The position numbers and the translations under genes were made by a program. The notes beneath the pieces are model-generated. The model saw only the letters and a list, made by a program, of their open reading frames with translations. It made no database searches and was not told where the DNA came from. 64,000 nt of DNA from Pseudomonas sp. LS.1a (GTDB taxonomy: Bacteria; Pseudomonadota; Gammaproteobacteria; Pseudomonadales; Pseudomonadaceae), in the NCBI RefSeq assembly GCF_022533585.1, contig NZ_CP092827.1, positions 2,520,001 through 2,584,000 on the forward strand, in the 5' to 3' direction. Shown here piece after piece: positions 34,081 to 43,503 of the stretch (its first letter is position 1; each line of letters opens with the position of its first letter).

Positions 34081-34754
34081 TGGACAGCGACCTGGCGTTG
34101 CTGCGCCTGTTGCAGCTGGCCAGCCCTGGCTTGCCGGTGGGTGGTTTTACCTACTCGCAAGGCCTGGAGTGGGCGGTCGAAGTCGGCTGGGTACGGGACG
34201 TGGATGGTTTCGCTGCCTGGCAGCGCGAACAGATCGACGACACCCTGGCCTGCCTCGACTGGCCGGTGCTGGCGCGCCTGTACCGTGCCTGCCAGGCCGA
34301 GGACGCCGAGGCTTTCGGCCACTGGAGCCGCTTTCTGCTGGCCAACCGCGAAACCGCCGAACTGCGCCTGGAAGAGCAGCAGCGCGGCGCGGCGCTGGCA
34401 CGGCTGCTGGATGGCTGGCAACTGGGTCAGGCGCCGGCCTGGCGTGCCAGCCTCGAACTCACCCAGCTGGGCGGTATGGCCTGGCTGGCTGCGCACTGGG
34501 CGATCCCATTGCGCCAGTTGGCCCTGGGTCATGGCTTTGCCTGGCTGGAGGGCGCGGTAATGGCTGGGGTCAAGCTGGTGCCGTTCGGCCAGCAGGCTGC
34601 CCAGACCTTGCTGCGCGACCTGGGGGCAGGGCTGCCTGCAGCCCTCGACCAGGCACTGGCCCTGGGCGATGACCAGCTTGGCGGCGGCCTGCCGTTGCTG
34701 GCCATTGCCTCATCGCGTCACGAAACCCAATACACCCGTTTGTTCCGTTCCTGA
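34080..34754 (+). CDS. ureF: Urease accessory protein UreF
   Basis: 224 aa from ATG 34080 (a TTG at 34077 is the only longer option). The all-helical family features are present: [20 protein letters not shown] and EWAV near the N-terminus, then LRLEEQQRG, and [21 protein letters not shown] at the C-terminus. The conserved C-terminal tail with the Arg is kept, which is needed to activate UreG within the UreDFG complex. Its first base is the last base of the ureJ stop. Confidence 0.94.
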   Translation: MDSDLALLRLLQLASPGLPVGGFTYSQGLEWAVEVGWVRDVDGFAAWQREQIDDTLACLDWPVLARLYRACQAEDAEAFGHWSRFLLANRETAELRLEEQQRGAALARLLDGWQLGQAPAWRASLELTQLGGMAWLAAHWAIPLRQLALGHGFAWLEGAVMAGVKLVPFGQQAAQTLLRDLGAGLPAALDQALALGDDQLGGGLPLLAIASSRHETQYTRLFRS

Positions 34755-34765
34755 GGACTGCCTGC

Positions 34766-35389
34766 ATGCAAAGCTATCAACAACCCCTGCGCGTCGGTGT
34801 CGGCGGCCCGGTCGGCTCCGGCAAGACGGCGCTGCTCGAGGCCTTGTGCAAGGCCATGCGCGACCACTACCAGATCGCTGTGGTCACCAACGACATCTAC
34901 ACCAAGGAAGACCAGCGCATCCTCACCGAAGCCGGGGCCCTGGAGCCGGAGCGCATCGTCGGGGTGGAAACCGGCGGTTGCCCGCACACGGCGATTCGTG
35001 AAGACGCCTCGATGAACCTGGCGGCGGTCGAAGCACTGGCGCGCAAGTTTGGCAACCTTGAGGTGATCTTCGTCGAAAGCGGCGGTGATAACCTGAGTGC
35101 CACGTTCAGCCCGGAGCTGGCCGACCTGACCATTTACGTGATCGATGTGGCCGAAGGCGAGAAGATTCCGCGCAAGGGCGGGCCGGGGATTACCAAGTCG
35201 GATTTCCTGGTGATCAACAAGACCGATCTGGCGCCCTATGTGGGCGCTTCTCTGGAAGTGATGGAGCGCGATACCCAGCGCATGCGCCCACAGCGGCCAT
35301 GGACCTTCAGCAACCTGAAGAAGGGCGAGGGGCTGCAGGCGGTGATCGATTTCATCGTCGAGCGCGGGATGCTGGGCGTGCGCGGGTGA
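34766..35389 (+). CDS. ureG: Urease accessory GTPase UreG
   Basis: 207 aa. The P-loop [15 protein letters not shown] (about residues 12-26) and the nickel site [18 protein letters not shown] (Cys-Pro-His) are intact, with the switch segments [17 protein letters not shown] and the base-specificity motif [12 protein letters not shown]. It hydrolyses GTP to drive nickel insertion. Last gene of the operon; a REP pair follows at 35428. Confidence 0.96.
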   Translation: MQSYQQPLRVGVGGPVGSGKTALLEALCKAMRDHYQIAVVTNDIYTKEDQRILTEAGALEPERIVGVETGGCPHTAIREDASMNLAAVEALARKFGNLEVIFVESGGDNLSATFSPELADLTIYVIDVAEGEKIPRKGGPGITKSDFLVINKTDLAPYVGASLEVMERDTQRMRPQRPWTFSNLKKGEGLQAVIDFIVERGMLGVRG

Positions 35390-35427
35390 TGTAACGGGTT
35401 GAACGCCGTCTGGACCATGGCGCAATT

Positions 35428-35517
35428 CCTGTGGGAGCGGGTTTACCCGCGAACACCGGCGCAGCCGGTGCCACCCACCGCGTTGGCTTCTTCGCGGCTA
35501 AAGCCGCTCCCACAGGG
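35428..35517. repeat. Paired REP element after ureG
   Basis: GTGGGAGCGGGTTTACCCGC and inverted GCGGCTAAAGCCGCTCCCAC surround a CACCGGCGCAGCCGGTG hairpin, just past the urease operon and before the convergent DUF899 gene. It may also end transcription. Confidence 0.9.
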
Positions 35518-35534
35518 ATATATGTTGCCTCACG

Positions 35535-36263
35535 TTATGTATGGCAGCAGTGAGGTTTGTCCGGCTGCCCTTCATAACGGTCATGGTGCCGCACCCAGTC
35601 CATGGTCCCACCCTCATTGCGCCCCAGTGGCGCAATGTCGAGGAAGTTGTAGGTATTGACCAGGATATCCAGCCCGCGGGCATAGGTTGAGTAGGTGTGG
35701 TACACGCTGCCATCCGGCTCGCGGTAGAACGCACTCAGCCCGGGAAGCTCGCTTTCGTTGCCGTCATAGGGCTCATAGTTGTACTGCCGCTGGCCCTCAC
35801 TGCCAACGCTGACGCCAAAGTCCTCGTTGAACCCGCTGCCATGTGACGAATACCAGGGGAACTGCCAGCCCATGCGCCGGCGGAAGGCCTGGAACTCGGC
35901 ATACGGCGCCCGCGACACCGCCACCAGTGACACGTCGTGATGCGCCAGGTGCAGGTTGGCGCCGTCAAAGTGGTCGGCCAGGAACGAGCAGCCGGGGCAG
36001 CCTTCGCTCCAGCCCTCGGCGAACATGAAGTGGTAGACCAGTAATTGGCTGCGGCCCGCGAACAGGTCGGCCAGGCTCAGTTCGCCGTCCGGCCCGTGGA
36101 AGCGATAGCCGTGCTCCAGCTTGACCCAGGGCAGGGCGCGACGGGCTGCGGCCAGCGCGTCGCGGTGGTGAGTAAAGGCTTTTTCGTGCAGCCACAGCTG
36201 CCGGCGGGCCGCCAGCCACTGGCTGCGGGAAACCACCGGGTGACTGCTTTCGCTCGTGCTCAT
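35535..36263 (-). CDS. DUF899-family thioredoxin-like protein
   Basis: 242 aa. The DUF899 fold is thioredoxin-like; visible signature stretches are HEKAFTHHRDALAAARRALP, YRFHGPDGELSLADLF, MFAEGWSEGCPGCSFLADHF (about 90-109, with a Cys-x-x-Cys), RMGWQFPWYSSHGSGFNEDF and YHTYSTYARGLDILVNTYNF, then LD. Biochemical function is unknown for the family; a redox role is suggested by CPGC. The C-terminus HCCHT adds two cysteines. It is monocistronic. Confidence 0.88.
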   Translation of the reverse strand: MSTSESSHPVVSRSQWLAARRQLWLHEKAFTHHRDALAAARRALPWVKLEHGYRFHGPDGELSLADLFAGRSQLLVYHFMFAEGWSEGCPGCSFLADHFDGANLHLAHHDVSLVAVSRAPYAEFQAFRRRMGWQFPWYSSHGSGFNEDFGVSVGSEGQRQYNYEPYDGNESELPGLSAFYREPDGSVYHTYSTYARGLDILVNTYNFLDIAPLGRNEGGTMDWVRHHDRYEGQPDKPHCCHT

Positions 36264-36358
36264 GGTGCTATCTCCACATTGGGGGATTCACACACTAGTC
36301 GAGCACGGGCGGGTTGAATCGACAGGCCGCGCAGGCCGGGCGATGAGCGGTACTGCGC

Positions 36359-38560
36359 TTAGCCCGAATGGGCGATATGCCCCTCGCTCAGTTCATCCGC
36401 TGCCTCATCTTCCCCAGGCAGCGCGGTGATCACGCTGAAGTCGCTGATTTCCACCTGGCCACCGCCATAGCCCAGCAAATGGAAGGAAAACGCCTTGCGT
36501 GCGGTCGGGTTGTCGAAGCTGAACTCCATCTCCAGCGGCTCATCGGTGGTGACTTTCACTTCGTCAGGCAAGCCCAGCGGTACGTCCTGCTCCAACTGCT
36601 TGGCCTTGAGCTGGATATAGGCTGCGCGCTGAGGGTCCAGCGAGCGTACCTTGACCCGCACGCGGGTATGCGAGCCCTCGGGCATTTCCAGGTACTGGGC
36701 GCCGATCAGGTTGTCGGCCCAGTCATCGTGAATGCGCTTGCGCAGCTTGATCGGCGATGGGCCGCCGAACTGGTAACGCAGGTTGAGCGGTGTTTGCAGC
36801 AGGGACTGGTCGAGCACCCCGGCGAGGGCAACGATCTGCTGGCCGAGCAGGCTGTCGCCAGGGCCAAGGTAACGTGCCTGGTCGGCGATGAAGCCCTCGC
36901 TGGCGTAACGCCGGCAGCGCTGTTGGAAGTCGCATTCGGTGAACACGCCCTGGCCGTCGTGATAACGCAGCATGCCGTTGGTGTAGGAGATCATCTCGCG
37001 ACCGCTGTCGTAGTCGCGGTACAGCGAGCGACCGCCGAGCGCCACTGGGATGGGCAGGGCAAAGTAGTCGAGCAGGGAAGTGGCCAGGTCAATATGGCCG
37101 TAGGTTCCGCGCTTGATCCGTGGCAACTGCCCCTGCTCCGGCGCCAGGGTGAGGTTGAAGCCCCAGGACGAGGCCAGGCGCACACCGTCGATGCCGTGGG
37201 ACTCGTCGGAAGTTACCACCACCAGGGTGTCCTTGAGTACGCCCTGGCGTTCGAGGTTGTCGAGGAACGCCCCGAGCGCGTCGTCCAGGTAGGCGACTGC
37301 CGCCTGTTTCGGCGTGTCATAGCGCTCCAGGTATTCGGCCGGTGCCGAGTACGGCTGGTGGGTGCCCACGGTGAGCAGGGTCAGCATCCAGGGTTTGTCC
37401 TGCTTTTGCAGCTGCCCGACATAGTCCAGCGCACCTTCGAAGAAGGCCCGGTCATCCTTGCCCCAGGGGAATTCCAGGTAGTTCTTGTTGCGGAACCACT
37501 CCTGGCCGTGCACCGCGTCAAAGCCGATGTGCGGCATGATGCGGTCCTTGGCCATGAAACGCAGGCCGGCGCCTTGCAGGTAGTGGGTGGTAAAACCGGC
37601 CTGGCGCAACTGCGCCGGCAGGCAGGCCTGGTTGCGTTCGTTCTGGGTCAGCAGTTCCATGCCCTTGGGCGTGCCGTTGGCCAGTTTGTCGTAGTCACCG
37701 CACAGCATCGCGTACAGGCCACGGATGGTCTGGTGGGTATGCAGCACGTAGTCCGGGGTGTTCATGCCGCGCTCGGCCCACTGGCTGAGCTTGGGCATCA
37801 GCTCTTCGTCGAAGCGGCTGTGCAGGGCCTGGCGGTTGGGCCGCAGGTAGGCCCCGGGGATGCCTTCCACGGTGATGACCAGCAGGTTACGGGCGTTACC
37901 TGGGCCGGCTAGCAGGCGTTGGCCATGCAGGTCGGACTGGGTCAGGCCAGTGCTGGCCAGGGGCGTGAAGGTTTGCGTCCGGCCCATCCAGCCTTCGACC
38001 TGGCGTTGCAGGTTACCGGCCCCGGCCGACAGCAGTTGGTGGGTGAGGTTGTATTGCCGCCATTGGTCGGCGTCGGAAGGTACCAGTTGCTGGCTGCCCC
38101 AATGGGCGCCAAACAGCAGCAGCGGAATGGCCCAGGCCTTGCGTGGCAGTGGCTGGCTGCGTTGTGTGCGGCTGCGCCAGGCGGTGGCCAGCCAGGCCAG
38201 CAGGCCGGCGCCCATGGCCCAGGGCAGCCAGGCATGGGCCAGACCGCCACCGGTCGAATTGCCCATGAACTGCGGGTCGACCAGATACGTCAGGTCGGCG
38301 CTGGTGGGCAGGCGGCCCACCGCGCTCACCAATTCGGCCGAAGCCACCCAGAGGGCCACCCAGGCCAGCAATACGGGCAGCGCCAGCCACCACGGCCGAC
38401 GGTGCAGCAGCAAGACCAGCAGGCTGCCGAGGGCAAGGTCGGACAGGTAACCGAGCGGGTTGGACCAACCCAGCATGGCGCGCGTACCCAGTGGGATCAC
38501 CAGTACCAGGGTCGCCAGGGCGACAAGCCGGGTACGTGGGTGGTCTGACAGGTTCTTCAC
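36359..38560 (-). CDS. LTA-synthase-like membrane sulfatase/phosphoglycerol transferase
   Basis: 733 aa. Four to five membrane helices (about 12-28, 40-80, 110-127, 143-158) precede a large periplasmic alkaline-phosphatase-fold domain (about 222-560): ITVEGIPGAYL (metal Glu232), THQTIRGLYAMLCG (nucleophile candidate Thr278), VVVTSDESHGIDG (metal site) and TYGHIDLATSLLDYFALPIP. A C-terminal beta-rich domain (about 600-733) is extra compared with OpgB and LtaS. Gram-negative relatives decorate periplasmic glucans or surface polymers with phosphoglycerol or phosphoethanolamine. The substrate here is unknown. It lies downstream of, and on the same strand as, the amyloid operon, but a terminator separates them. 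Confidence 0.83.
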   Translation of the reverse strand: MKNLSDHPRTRLVALATLVLVIPLGTRAMLGWSNPLGYLSDLALGSLLVLLLHRRPWWLALPVLLAWVALWVASAELVSAVGRLPTSADLTYLVDPQFMGNSTGGGLAHAWLPWAMGAGLLAWLATAWRSRTQRSQPLPRKAWAIPLLLFGAHWGSQQLVPSDADQWRQYNLTHQLLSAGAGNLQRQVEGWMGRTQTFTPLASTGLTQSDLHGQRLLAGPGNARNLLVITVEGIPGAYLRPNRQALHSRFDEELMPKLSQWAERGMNTPDYVLHTHQTIRGLYAMLCGDYDKLANGTPKGMELLTQNERNQACLPAQLRQAGFTTHYLQGAGLRFMAKDRIMPHIGFDAVHGQEWFRNKNYLEFPWGKDDRAFFEGALDYVGQLQKQDKPWMLTLLTVGTHQPYSAPAEYLERYDTPKQAAVAYLDDALGAFLDNLERQGVLKDTLVVVTSDESHGIDGVRLASSWGFNLTLAPEQGQLPRIKRGTYGHIDLATSLLDYFALPIPVALGGRSLYRDYDSGREMISYTNGMLRYHDGQGVFTECDFQQRCRRYASEGFIADQARYLGPGDSLLGQQIVALAGVLDQSLLQTPLNLRYQFGGPSPIKLRKRIHDDWADNLIGAQYLEMPEGSHTRVRVKVRSLDPQRAAYIQLKAKQLEQDVPLGLPDEVKVTTDEPLEMEFSFDNPTARKAFSFHLLGYGGGQVEISDFSVITALPGEDEAADELSEGHIAHSG

Positions 38561-38654
38561 AAAAACATCCCTTTTGCCATTAAAACGTCATGCATCTGTG
38601 CTTGATGATAACAGGACGGGGCAATGAAGGCGGTCCGGGACAAGGCTGGTAACC

Positions 38655-38682
38655 AAAAGCCGGGCCCGTTCGCGCGGGCCCG
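38655..38682 (-). terminator. Intrinsic terminator of the amyloid operon
   Basis: On the minus strand, CGGGCCCG (38682-38675) pairs with CGGGCCCG (38668-38661) and is followed by GCTTTTGG. It lies 13 nt after the fapF-like stop codon. Confidence 0.7.
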
Positions 38683-38695
38683 CCGATGGCAAGTC

Positions 38696-39976
38696 TCAGA
38701 AGTAGTAGGGGAATTTCAGGCTGAAGGAAAAGTCTGGCGCGTCATCGGTCAGACCAATGGCCAGGTTGGGCACGATGGTCAGGTTGTCGGTGGCGGCGAA
38801 GGTCATGCCGATATTGAAGTTGGCCGCGTTGTAGTCGCTGTTGGAGATCGACTGCCAGTCGCCGCCATCCGGTTTGATCTTGCTCTTGCGGGCGAACTGG
38901 TCGGACACCGAGAACGACATGCTCATCTTCTCGTTCAGGGCAAAGGCGATACCGCCGCCGATCTGCCAGGAGTCCCCCAGCTTCACGTCACCCGGCACCT
39001 TGCTGTTGGCCTGCGGGCTGATGTCGCTGAACGAGTCTTCCATGTTGTAGGTGTAGGACAGGCTGCCGAACAGCACGGCCGGGTCGAAGGTCTTGACCAG
39101 CGAGATGCCTGGCGTGATCGACCAGACGCCGTTGCCGGTCGGCAGGCTTTCCGGCACTGACAGGTTGTCGTTGCCGGGCACTTCGCGCAGCTTGATGCCA
39201 TACGGGTCCTTGCCGGTGGGTGCCTTGATGCGCAGGGTAGCCACGGCGTCGGGCCAGGTCTCCGATTCGTCGAGGAACTTGTAGGCCACGCCGACGTTGA
39301 TATCGCCGATTTCCGGGTCGCGAGTGACGGTTTCGTCGGAGGTGCTCGGCCCGGCACCGCCCGCGCCGCCGGAGGAATAGGTGGACTGGCGATACACCAC
39401 CGGTACGTTGATGTCGAACTGCCAGCGCTGCGCCACGTTATAGCGCGCGGTCATGTCCAGGGTCCAGTTGTCTGCCTTGATCCGGTCGAGGTTGATGCTG
39501 CCCAGGAAGATAGAGTCCAGCGCCAGGAAACCGTTGAGCACCAGTGCCCGGGTATCGTAGTGGGTGTAGGTGACGCCGGTCTCGAAGCTGAACTTGCCGC
39601 CGCCGAAGAAGCCGCTGGCCTCGTCATACAGGTTGGATACGCTCTGTGCCGGTTCGGCGTCGGCGGTCAGCGCCTGGCCATAGGAGCTGCCGGTGGTGCC
39701 CGGCGCGCCCGAGGCCACTGTCTGCGCGCCCTTTACCCCTTCGGCGGGGGACCTGACCAGGCGTTTGGGTGGCGGCGCTGCCGGGGTTTCCTCAACCTGG
39801 CGTACGCGTTGCTCCAGCACCATCAGCGCTTGCTGCTGGGCTTCGTAGCGCCGTTTCAGCTCGTTCAGTTCCTGCTTGAGAGCCTCGACCTGAGGGTCGG
39901 CAGCTGCATAGAGCAATGTGGCCGGGGCCAAGGTAGTCAAGCATACAAAAGCTTGTAGCGTTAAAGATCGGTGCAT
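38696..39976 (-). CDS. fapF: FapF-like outer-membrane amyloid exporter
   Basis: 426 aa. A signal peptide (about 1-25) is followed by a coiled coil (about 28-62: [34 protein letters not shown]), a Pro/Gly-rich linker, and a long beta-strand-rich region from about residue 125 ending in FPYYF, an aromatic C-terminus typical of outer-membrane barrels. Coiled coil, plug-like linker and barrel is the known layout of FapF, the pore that exports Fap subunits. It is the last gene of the six-gene unit, matching the fapABCDEF order. It could be mistaken for a generic phenol-degradation MetA-type barrel (Pfam transporter family); the context decides. Confidence 0.82.
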   Translation of the reverse strand: MHRSLTLQAFVCLTTLAPATLLYAAADPQVEALKQELNELKRRYEAQQQALMVLEQRVRQVEETPAAPPPKRLVRSPAEGVKGAQTVASGAPGTTGSSYGQALTADAEPAQSVSNLYDEASGFFGGGKFSFETGVTYTHYDTRALVLNGFLALDSIFLGSINLDRIKADNWTLDMTARYNVAQRWQFDINVPVVYRQSTYSSGGAGGAGPSTSDETVTRDPEIGDINVGVAYKFLDESETWPDAVATLRIKAPTGKDPYGIKLREVPGNDNLSVPESLPTGNGVWSITPGISLVKTFDPAVLFGSLSYTYNMEDSFSDISPQANSKVPGDVKLGDSWQIGGGIAFALNEKMSMSFSVSDQFARKSKIKPDGGDWQSISNSDYNAANFNIGMTFAATDNLTIVPNLAIGLTDDAPDFSFSLKFPYYF

Positions 39977-40022
39977 GGAATTGCCGTCCCTGCCGACTAC
40001 TTTTGATGAGACTGAGCGTAGA

Positions 40023-40775
40023 TCAGTATCCGAAAGTGCGAAGACCTTTGAGCTGGTCGAGACTGCCGTTCAGCGACGCGGCTGTCGGCACGTTCTCGCG
40101 CATGACCACGTTGAGGGATGTGACGTTGTTGACGTGGTTGCCATTGCCAAGCAGCGTCGAGTTCTGCATCAGGCCACCCTGGGCCAGGCGCTGTACGCTG
40201 CTACCCTGGTTGTTGCTGGCATTGATGTTGAGTTGCACGCCAACACCGGTCGACGACACGCTGAACGAGCCTGCACCGTTTTCGCCGACCAGGGTCTGGC
40301 CCGCGGCCAGTACCTGGCCCTGTGGTTGTGTGGCTGGTGCCTGGTTGGCCTTGGTCACATTGATGTCAACGTTGTTGTAGGCGGTGTTGTTGTCACCGGC
40401 CGCGCGCACCACCTGGGTCACCCCTTCGGTGTTGTTGAGCCCGCTGCCGCCGGTGACCGTACCGTTGCCGGCGGAGGCAGCGCCGGCGGCGGTCGAACCG
40501 CTGCCTTTTTCGTCGATCAGCGACACATAGAACTGTGGCTTGATGGTCGACTGCTGGATCTGCAGGGTGGAAGTCGCACCGATCACCTCACCGTTGGCGT
40601 TCTGCCAGGTGCTGGTCATGACGATGCCGAAACTGACGATGCGCCCCGGCAGCACATAGCGCCCGCGCAAGTTCGCCAACTCCTGGTCTTTCAGTTCGAT
40701 GGGCTTGAACGTTTCGGCGTGGGCCGGCAGGCTGGCTGCCAGGCAAACCACAGCGATCCAGAATGGATTCTTCAT
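40023..40775 (-). CDS. fapE: FapE-like minor amyloid component
   Basis: 250 aa from ATG 40775, with GGGGAG 7 nt upstream; the in-frame start at 40814 would put 13 charged residues before the signal peptide. Signal peptide about 1-20 (ends PAHA). A conserved-looking mature N-terminus, [20 protein letters not shown], then [11 protein letters not shown], is followed by an Asn/Gly/Thr/Ser-rich region with [17 protein letters not shown] and [20 protein letters not shown]. In known systems FapE is a minor fibril subunit or chaperone-like factor exported with FapC. It lies between the C39 protease and fapF-like genes, as in fap operons. Confidence 0.75.
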   Translation of the reverse strand: MKNPFWIAVVCLAASLPAHAETFKPIELKDQELANLRGRYVLPGRIVSFGIVMTSTWQNANGEVIGATSTLQIQQSTIKPQFYVSLIDEKGSGSTAAGAASAGNGTVTGGSGLNNTEGVTQVVRAAGDNNTAYNNVDINVTKANQAPATQPQGQVLAAGQTLVGENGAGSFSVSSTGVGVQLNINASNNQGSSVQRLAQGGLMQNSTLLGNGNHVNNVTSLNVVMRENVPTAASLNGSLDQLKGLRTFGY

Positions 40776-40820
40776 TGGGTGCTCCCCGGAGCGTCGTGCT
40801 CCTTGTCGTTGCAAGCGTCG

Positions 40821-41501
40821 TTAGAAGAAGTCGCTTTTGATGAAACCGAAGTCCAGAAGCTCTGCGTCCTGCACCGGGGTGAAGTTGTTCACCCGGCCCT
40901 TGGCGGTCAGGGGCAGGGGCGGATCGAGCAAGACGTTGTTCTTGTCGTAGCCCTGGCCGATCACGGCGAAGATGATGCCGTTCCAGCCCTTGAGAAAATC
41001 ATCGACCTTGTAGCGCTTGTGGCCCAGTACCGGGTCACCGATGTACACCCAGCCCTTGTCGACCTTCTGCATGACCACGAAGTGCTTGTAGCCGCGCACG
41101 TCCATCAGTACCACGACCGGGATGCGCACGCTGTGCAGGGTCTCGGGTGCTACCCGGTAGCCGCGGGCACGCATTCCCAGGCTTTCCACGTAGCGTTTCA
41201 TGTCGAGCATCGAGAAGCCTTGCGTGCGCACCAGGTCCTGGTCGGCGTGGGCCAGCATGCCCTCGATGATCTGTTGTTCGTCGACATCCAGCCAGTAGGC
41301 CTGGCGCAGGATGGTGGCCAGTGCGGCGGCGCCGCAGCTGAAGTCGGTCTTCTGTTGCACCAGGTCGGCGAACTTGCGTTCGCGTACGCTCTGGATGGGC
41401 TTGAACACCACGGCACCACCCGGCAAGACGGACAGCGGCATTTGTGCCGCTTCGCTCACGCTGGCCAGGCACAGCAAAAACGCCAAGGCAATAATGCGCA
41501 T
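40821..41501 (-). CDS. fapD: FapD-like C39 peptidase
   Basis: 226 aa from ATG 41501 (AAGG 9 nt upstream; the 41558 start adds 19 non-family residues). Signal peptide about 1-19. The C39 papain-like catalytic set is intact: Cys56 in QQKTDFSCGAAALATIL (with Gln50/51 as the oxyanion residue), His140 in GYKHFVVMQK and Asp156 in VYIGDPVLG. FapD is thought to process or regulate export of Fap subunits in the periplasm. Unlike bacteriocin C39 domains it is not fused to an ABC transporter. Confidence 0.85.
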   Translation of the reverse strand: MRIIALAFLLCLASVSEAAQMPLSVLPGGAVVFKPIQSVRERKFADLVQQKTDFSCGAAALATILRQAYWLDVDEQQIIEGMLAHADQDLVRTQGFSMLDMKRYVESLGMRARGYRVAPETLHSVRIPVVVLMDVRGYKHFVVMQKVDKGWVYIGDPVLGHKRYKVDDFLKGWNGIIFAVIGQGYDKNNVLLDPPLPLTAKGRVNNFTPVQDAELLDFGFIKSDFF

Positions 41502-41532
41502 TGTCGGATGCCTTCCGGTTCTGTTGAAGAAA

Positions 41533-41550
41533 GGCCCCCCGAAGGGGGCC
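41533..41550 (-). terminator. Intercistronic hairpin just after the major amyloid gene
   Basis: GGCCCCC-CGAA-GGGGGCC (plus-strand reading, 7-bp stem, 4-nt loop), followed on the minus strand by TTTCTT. It lies 14 nt past the fapC-like stop and before fapD. It is likely a partial terminator or an mRNA stabiliser that raises fapC over downstream genes. Confidence 0.6.
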
Positions 41551-41563
41551 TCAAGCACAACGA

Positions 41564-42874
41564 TCAGAACGAGGTGTTGGAGATGGCCAGCGAGTTGCTC
41601 TGCTGGTTGCCCACACCGGCTGCCACGTTCACGCCCAGGTTGCCGCTGCCACCGTTCACCGAACCGCTCAGGGTTGCGGTGTTGGTCACAGGGTTAGCCC
41701 AGCCGGTCGGGGTCAGTACCTGGAAGGACACGGTATTGCTCAGGTCGTACGAGCTGCTTTCGCTGTAGCTCTTCACCACGTCTTTCGACGACTCCTTCTG
41801 CTTGCTACCCGATTTCTCGAAGGAGGAGTCGAAAGCTTCCTCGAACGAGGAGTCAAACGACTTCTGGAACGACGAACTGGACGACTTGTCGCGGGTTTTT
41901 TCGATGGACGCCTCAAGCGATGCGCTCAGCGAAGCGTCCACAGACTCGCTGCGAGTGTGGTCGTGACGGCCATGGTCGCGGGTGACGGTGTGCGAAGCTT
42001 CGGCGGCCGCTTCCAGGGTCGCGCTCAGCGTCGCGTTGTAGCTGGAGCTCGATTCCTTGTTGCGCGAGCCGCTGACATCCACCGACTTGGAGCCGCTGGC
42101 ATCCCAGCTGTTGCTGCCCCGCTTCTCGAAGCTCGACGACGAGCTCTTGTCGATGCTCAGGTTCGACGCGCTTTCCCGAGAGGCACTGCCGCTGGCCGAT
42201 TTGGTGAAGGTCAGCGTATCAACCCGGTAGGTGCGGTCGGCGCTGTTGTTCACCACCAGGCCTGGGCCGTCCTGGTCGGCAGAGGCAGTGGCCGTGGCGT
42301 TACCCAGTGGTGCGTGGGTGTTGGCAATGGCCATGGTGTTTTTCTGCTGGTTCAGGTCGCCGCCAGCAATGTTGACACCCACGTTGCCTTCAGCGCCGTC
42401 GGCCGAGCCGCTCATGATCGCCGAAGACTGGGTAGACCAGTTGTCGACGCGGTTGCCGTTGCTGTACTGGCGAACGTCAGCGGTGGCTTCGGCGGTGCCG
42501 AAGACAAAGCTGTTGTCCAGGCTCGAGTCGGACGCTGCGTTGGCAATGGCCGCGGCGTTGTCCTGCTGGTTGCCGTTACCGGCCGCAACGTTGACACCGA
42601 CGTTACCGCTGGCGCCAACGGCCGACTGGTTCATCTCGGCTTCGTTGATGGTCCCTTGGTTGGTGATGGTGTTGTCGGTGCTGCTCTGACTGTCCCAGGC
42701 ATTGGCCGTTGCATACACAGGGATCTTGGTTGGGGGAGGCGTGTGATGACCATTGTTATGGTGGTGGCCGTTATGGTGGTCATTACGCCGATCATTTTGC
42801 CCAGCTTGTACAGCAACAGCCATGATCGCAGCAATTGCGAAAACCAGAGGCTTGATTGCCATCGAGGGTTTCAT
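41564..42874 (-). CDS. fapC: FapC-like major amyloid subunit, divergent, no cysteines
   Basis: 436 aa, GGAG 7 nt before the ATG. Signal peptide 1-24. A His-rich segment (28-44) follows. Three imperfect amyloid repeats share the core GN(V/L)GVN(V/I)A(A/G)G...NQQ.N..AI.N at 90-112, 163-185 and 411-433. Between repeats 2 and 3 is a Ser/Glu/Lys-rich linker (about 226-378) with a duplicated DKSSSSSF(E/Q)K (242-251, 329-338) and Phe at every fourth residue (336, 340, 344, 348, 352). The Cys-x-x-Cys typical of the C-terminus of described FapC is absent; the protein has no cysteine. It is expected to be secreted and to polymerise into biofilm amyloid. The family is inferred from repeats and operon order. 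Confidence 0.78.
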   Translation of the reverse strand: MKPSMAIKPLVFAIAAIMAVAVQAGQNDRRNDHHNGHHHNNGHHTPPPTKIPVYATANAWDSQSSTDNTITNQGTINEAEMNQSAVGASGNVGVNVAAGNGNQQDNAAAIANAASDSSLDNSFVFGTAEATADVRQYSNGNRVDNWSTQSSAIMSGSADGAEGNVGVNIAGGDLNQQKNTMAIANTHAPLGNATATASADQDGPGLVVNNSADRTYRVDTLTFTKSASGSASRESASNLSIDKSSSSSFEKRGSNSWDASGSKSVDVSGSRNKESSSSYNATLSATLEAAAEASHTVTRDHGRHDHTRSESVDASLSASLEASIEKTRDKSSSSSFQKSFDSSFEEAFDSSFEKSGSKQKESSKDVVKSYSESSSYDLSNTVSFQVLTPTGWANPVTNTATLSGSVNGGSGNLGVNVAAGVGNQQSNSLAISNTSF

Positions 42875-42923
42875 GGTGATTCTCCGTACTTTATAGGTTA
42901 AGTGTTGTTCTTAACTGGATGGG

Positions 42924-43502
42924 TCAATCCGCGACCCGTATGCTCAAGGTGTTGGCCATTCGGTTTCCCACCCCGGCACTCTGATTCAGCTGGATCACCC
43001 CGCGGCCACCGGTGAATGCCTGGTCACTGGTGGTGACCTGGCGATGGCCGGGTGGGGTGTCAGCTGGATCGGAGTTGTTGAACAGCGCCACGTTCTGTTG
43101 CATGAGGACGCTGTCGTCGATGCTTTGCGGCTGGGCACTGAGGCTTATGCGCAGTGCATTGGCTTGCTGGGTGTTGGCGCCGGCGCTCTGGTTCACCCCG
43201 AGGGCACCGCTGCCGTTGCTGAAGGCGTTGCCCTGGATGCTCGAGCGGGCATCCATCGCCGGGGCTGCGGGGGTGTTCAGGCGTTGGCGGATCAGCGTAG
43301 TGGCGCTGGCCCCGGGCCCCACGGCGAAGGCGCGGGCGTTGGCTTGTTGCTGCTGGTCACCGGCTGCCTGGTTGACCGACAGGTTGCCCTGGTAACGGCT
43401 GCCCGAACTATTGATGTCTGCGTTGTTGATCACCGGAACCGGGGATTGCGCGAAGGCCGAAGTACTGCACAACGTGGCCAGAATCAGCAGCGTGTGCTTC
43501 AT
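42924..43502 (-). CDS. fapB: FapB-like minor amyloid / nucleator
   Basis: 192 aa, GGAGG 8 nt upstream of the start. Signal peptide 1-18 (ends AFA). Three repeats like those of the downstream major subunit lie at 39-61 (GNLSVNQAAGDQQQQANA), 99-121 (GALGVNQSAGANTQQANA) and 168-190 (GVIQLNQSAGVGNRMANT), joined by short linkers. FapB is the nucleating minor subunit in the Fap system. It starts one base after the fapA-like stop codon and precedes the fapC-like gene by 49 bp. Confidence 0.78.
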   Translation of the reverse strand: MKHTLLILATLCSTSAFAQSPVPVINNADINSSGSRYQGNLSVNQAAGDQQQQANARAFAVGPGASATTLIRQRLNTPAAPAMDARSSIQGNAFSNGSGALGVNQSAGANTQQANALRISLSAQPQSIDDSVLMQQNVALFNNSDPADTPPGHRQVTTSDQAFTGGRGVIQLNQSAGVGNRMANTLSIRVAD

Positions 43503-43503
43503 C

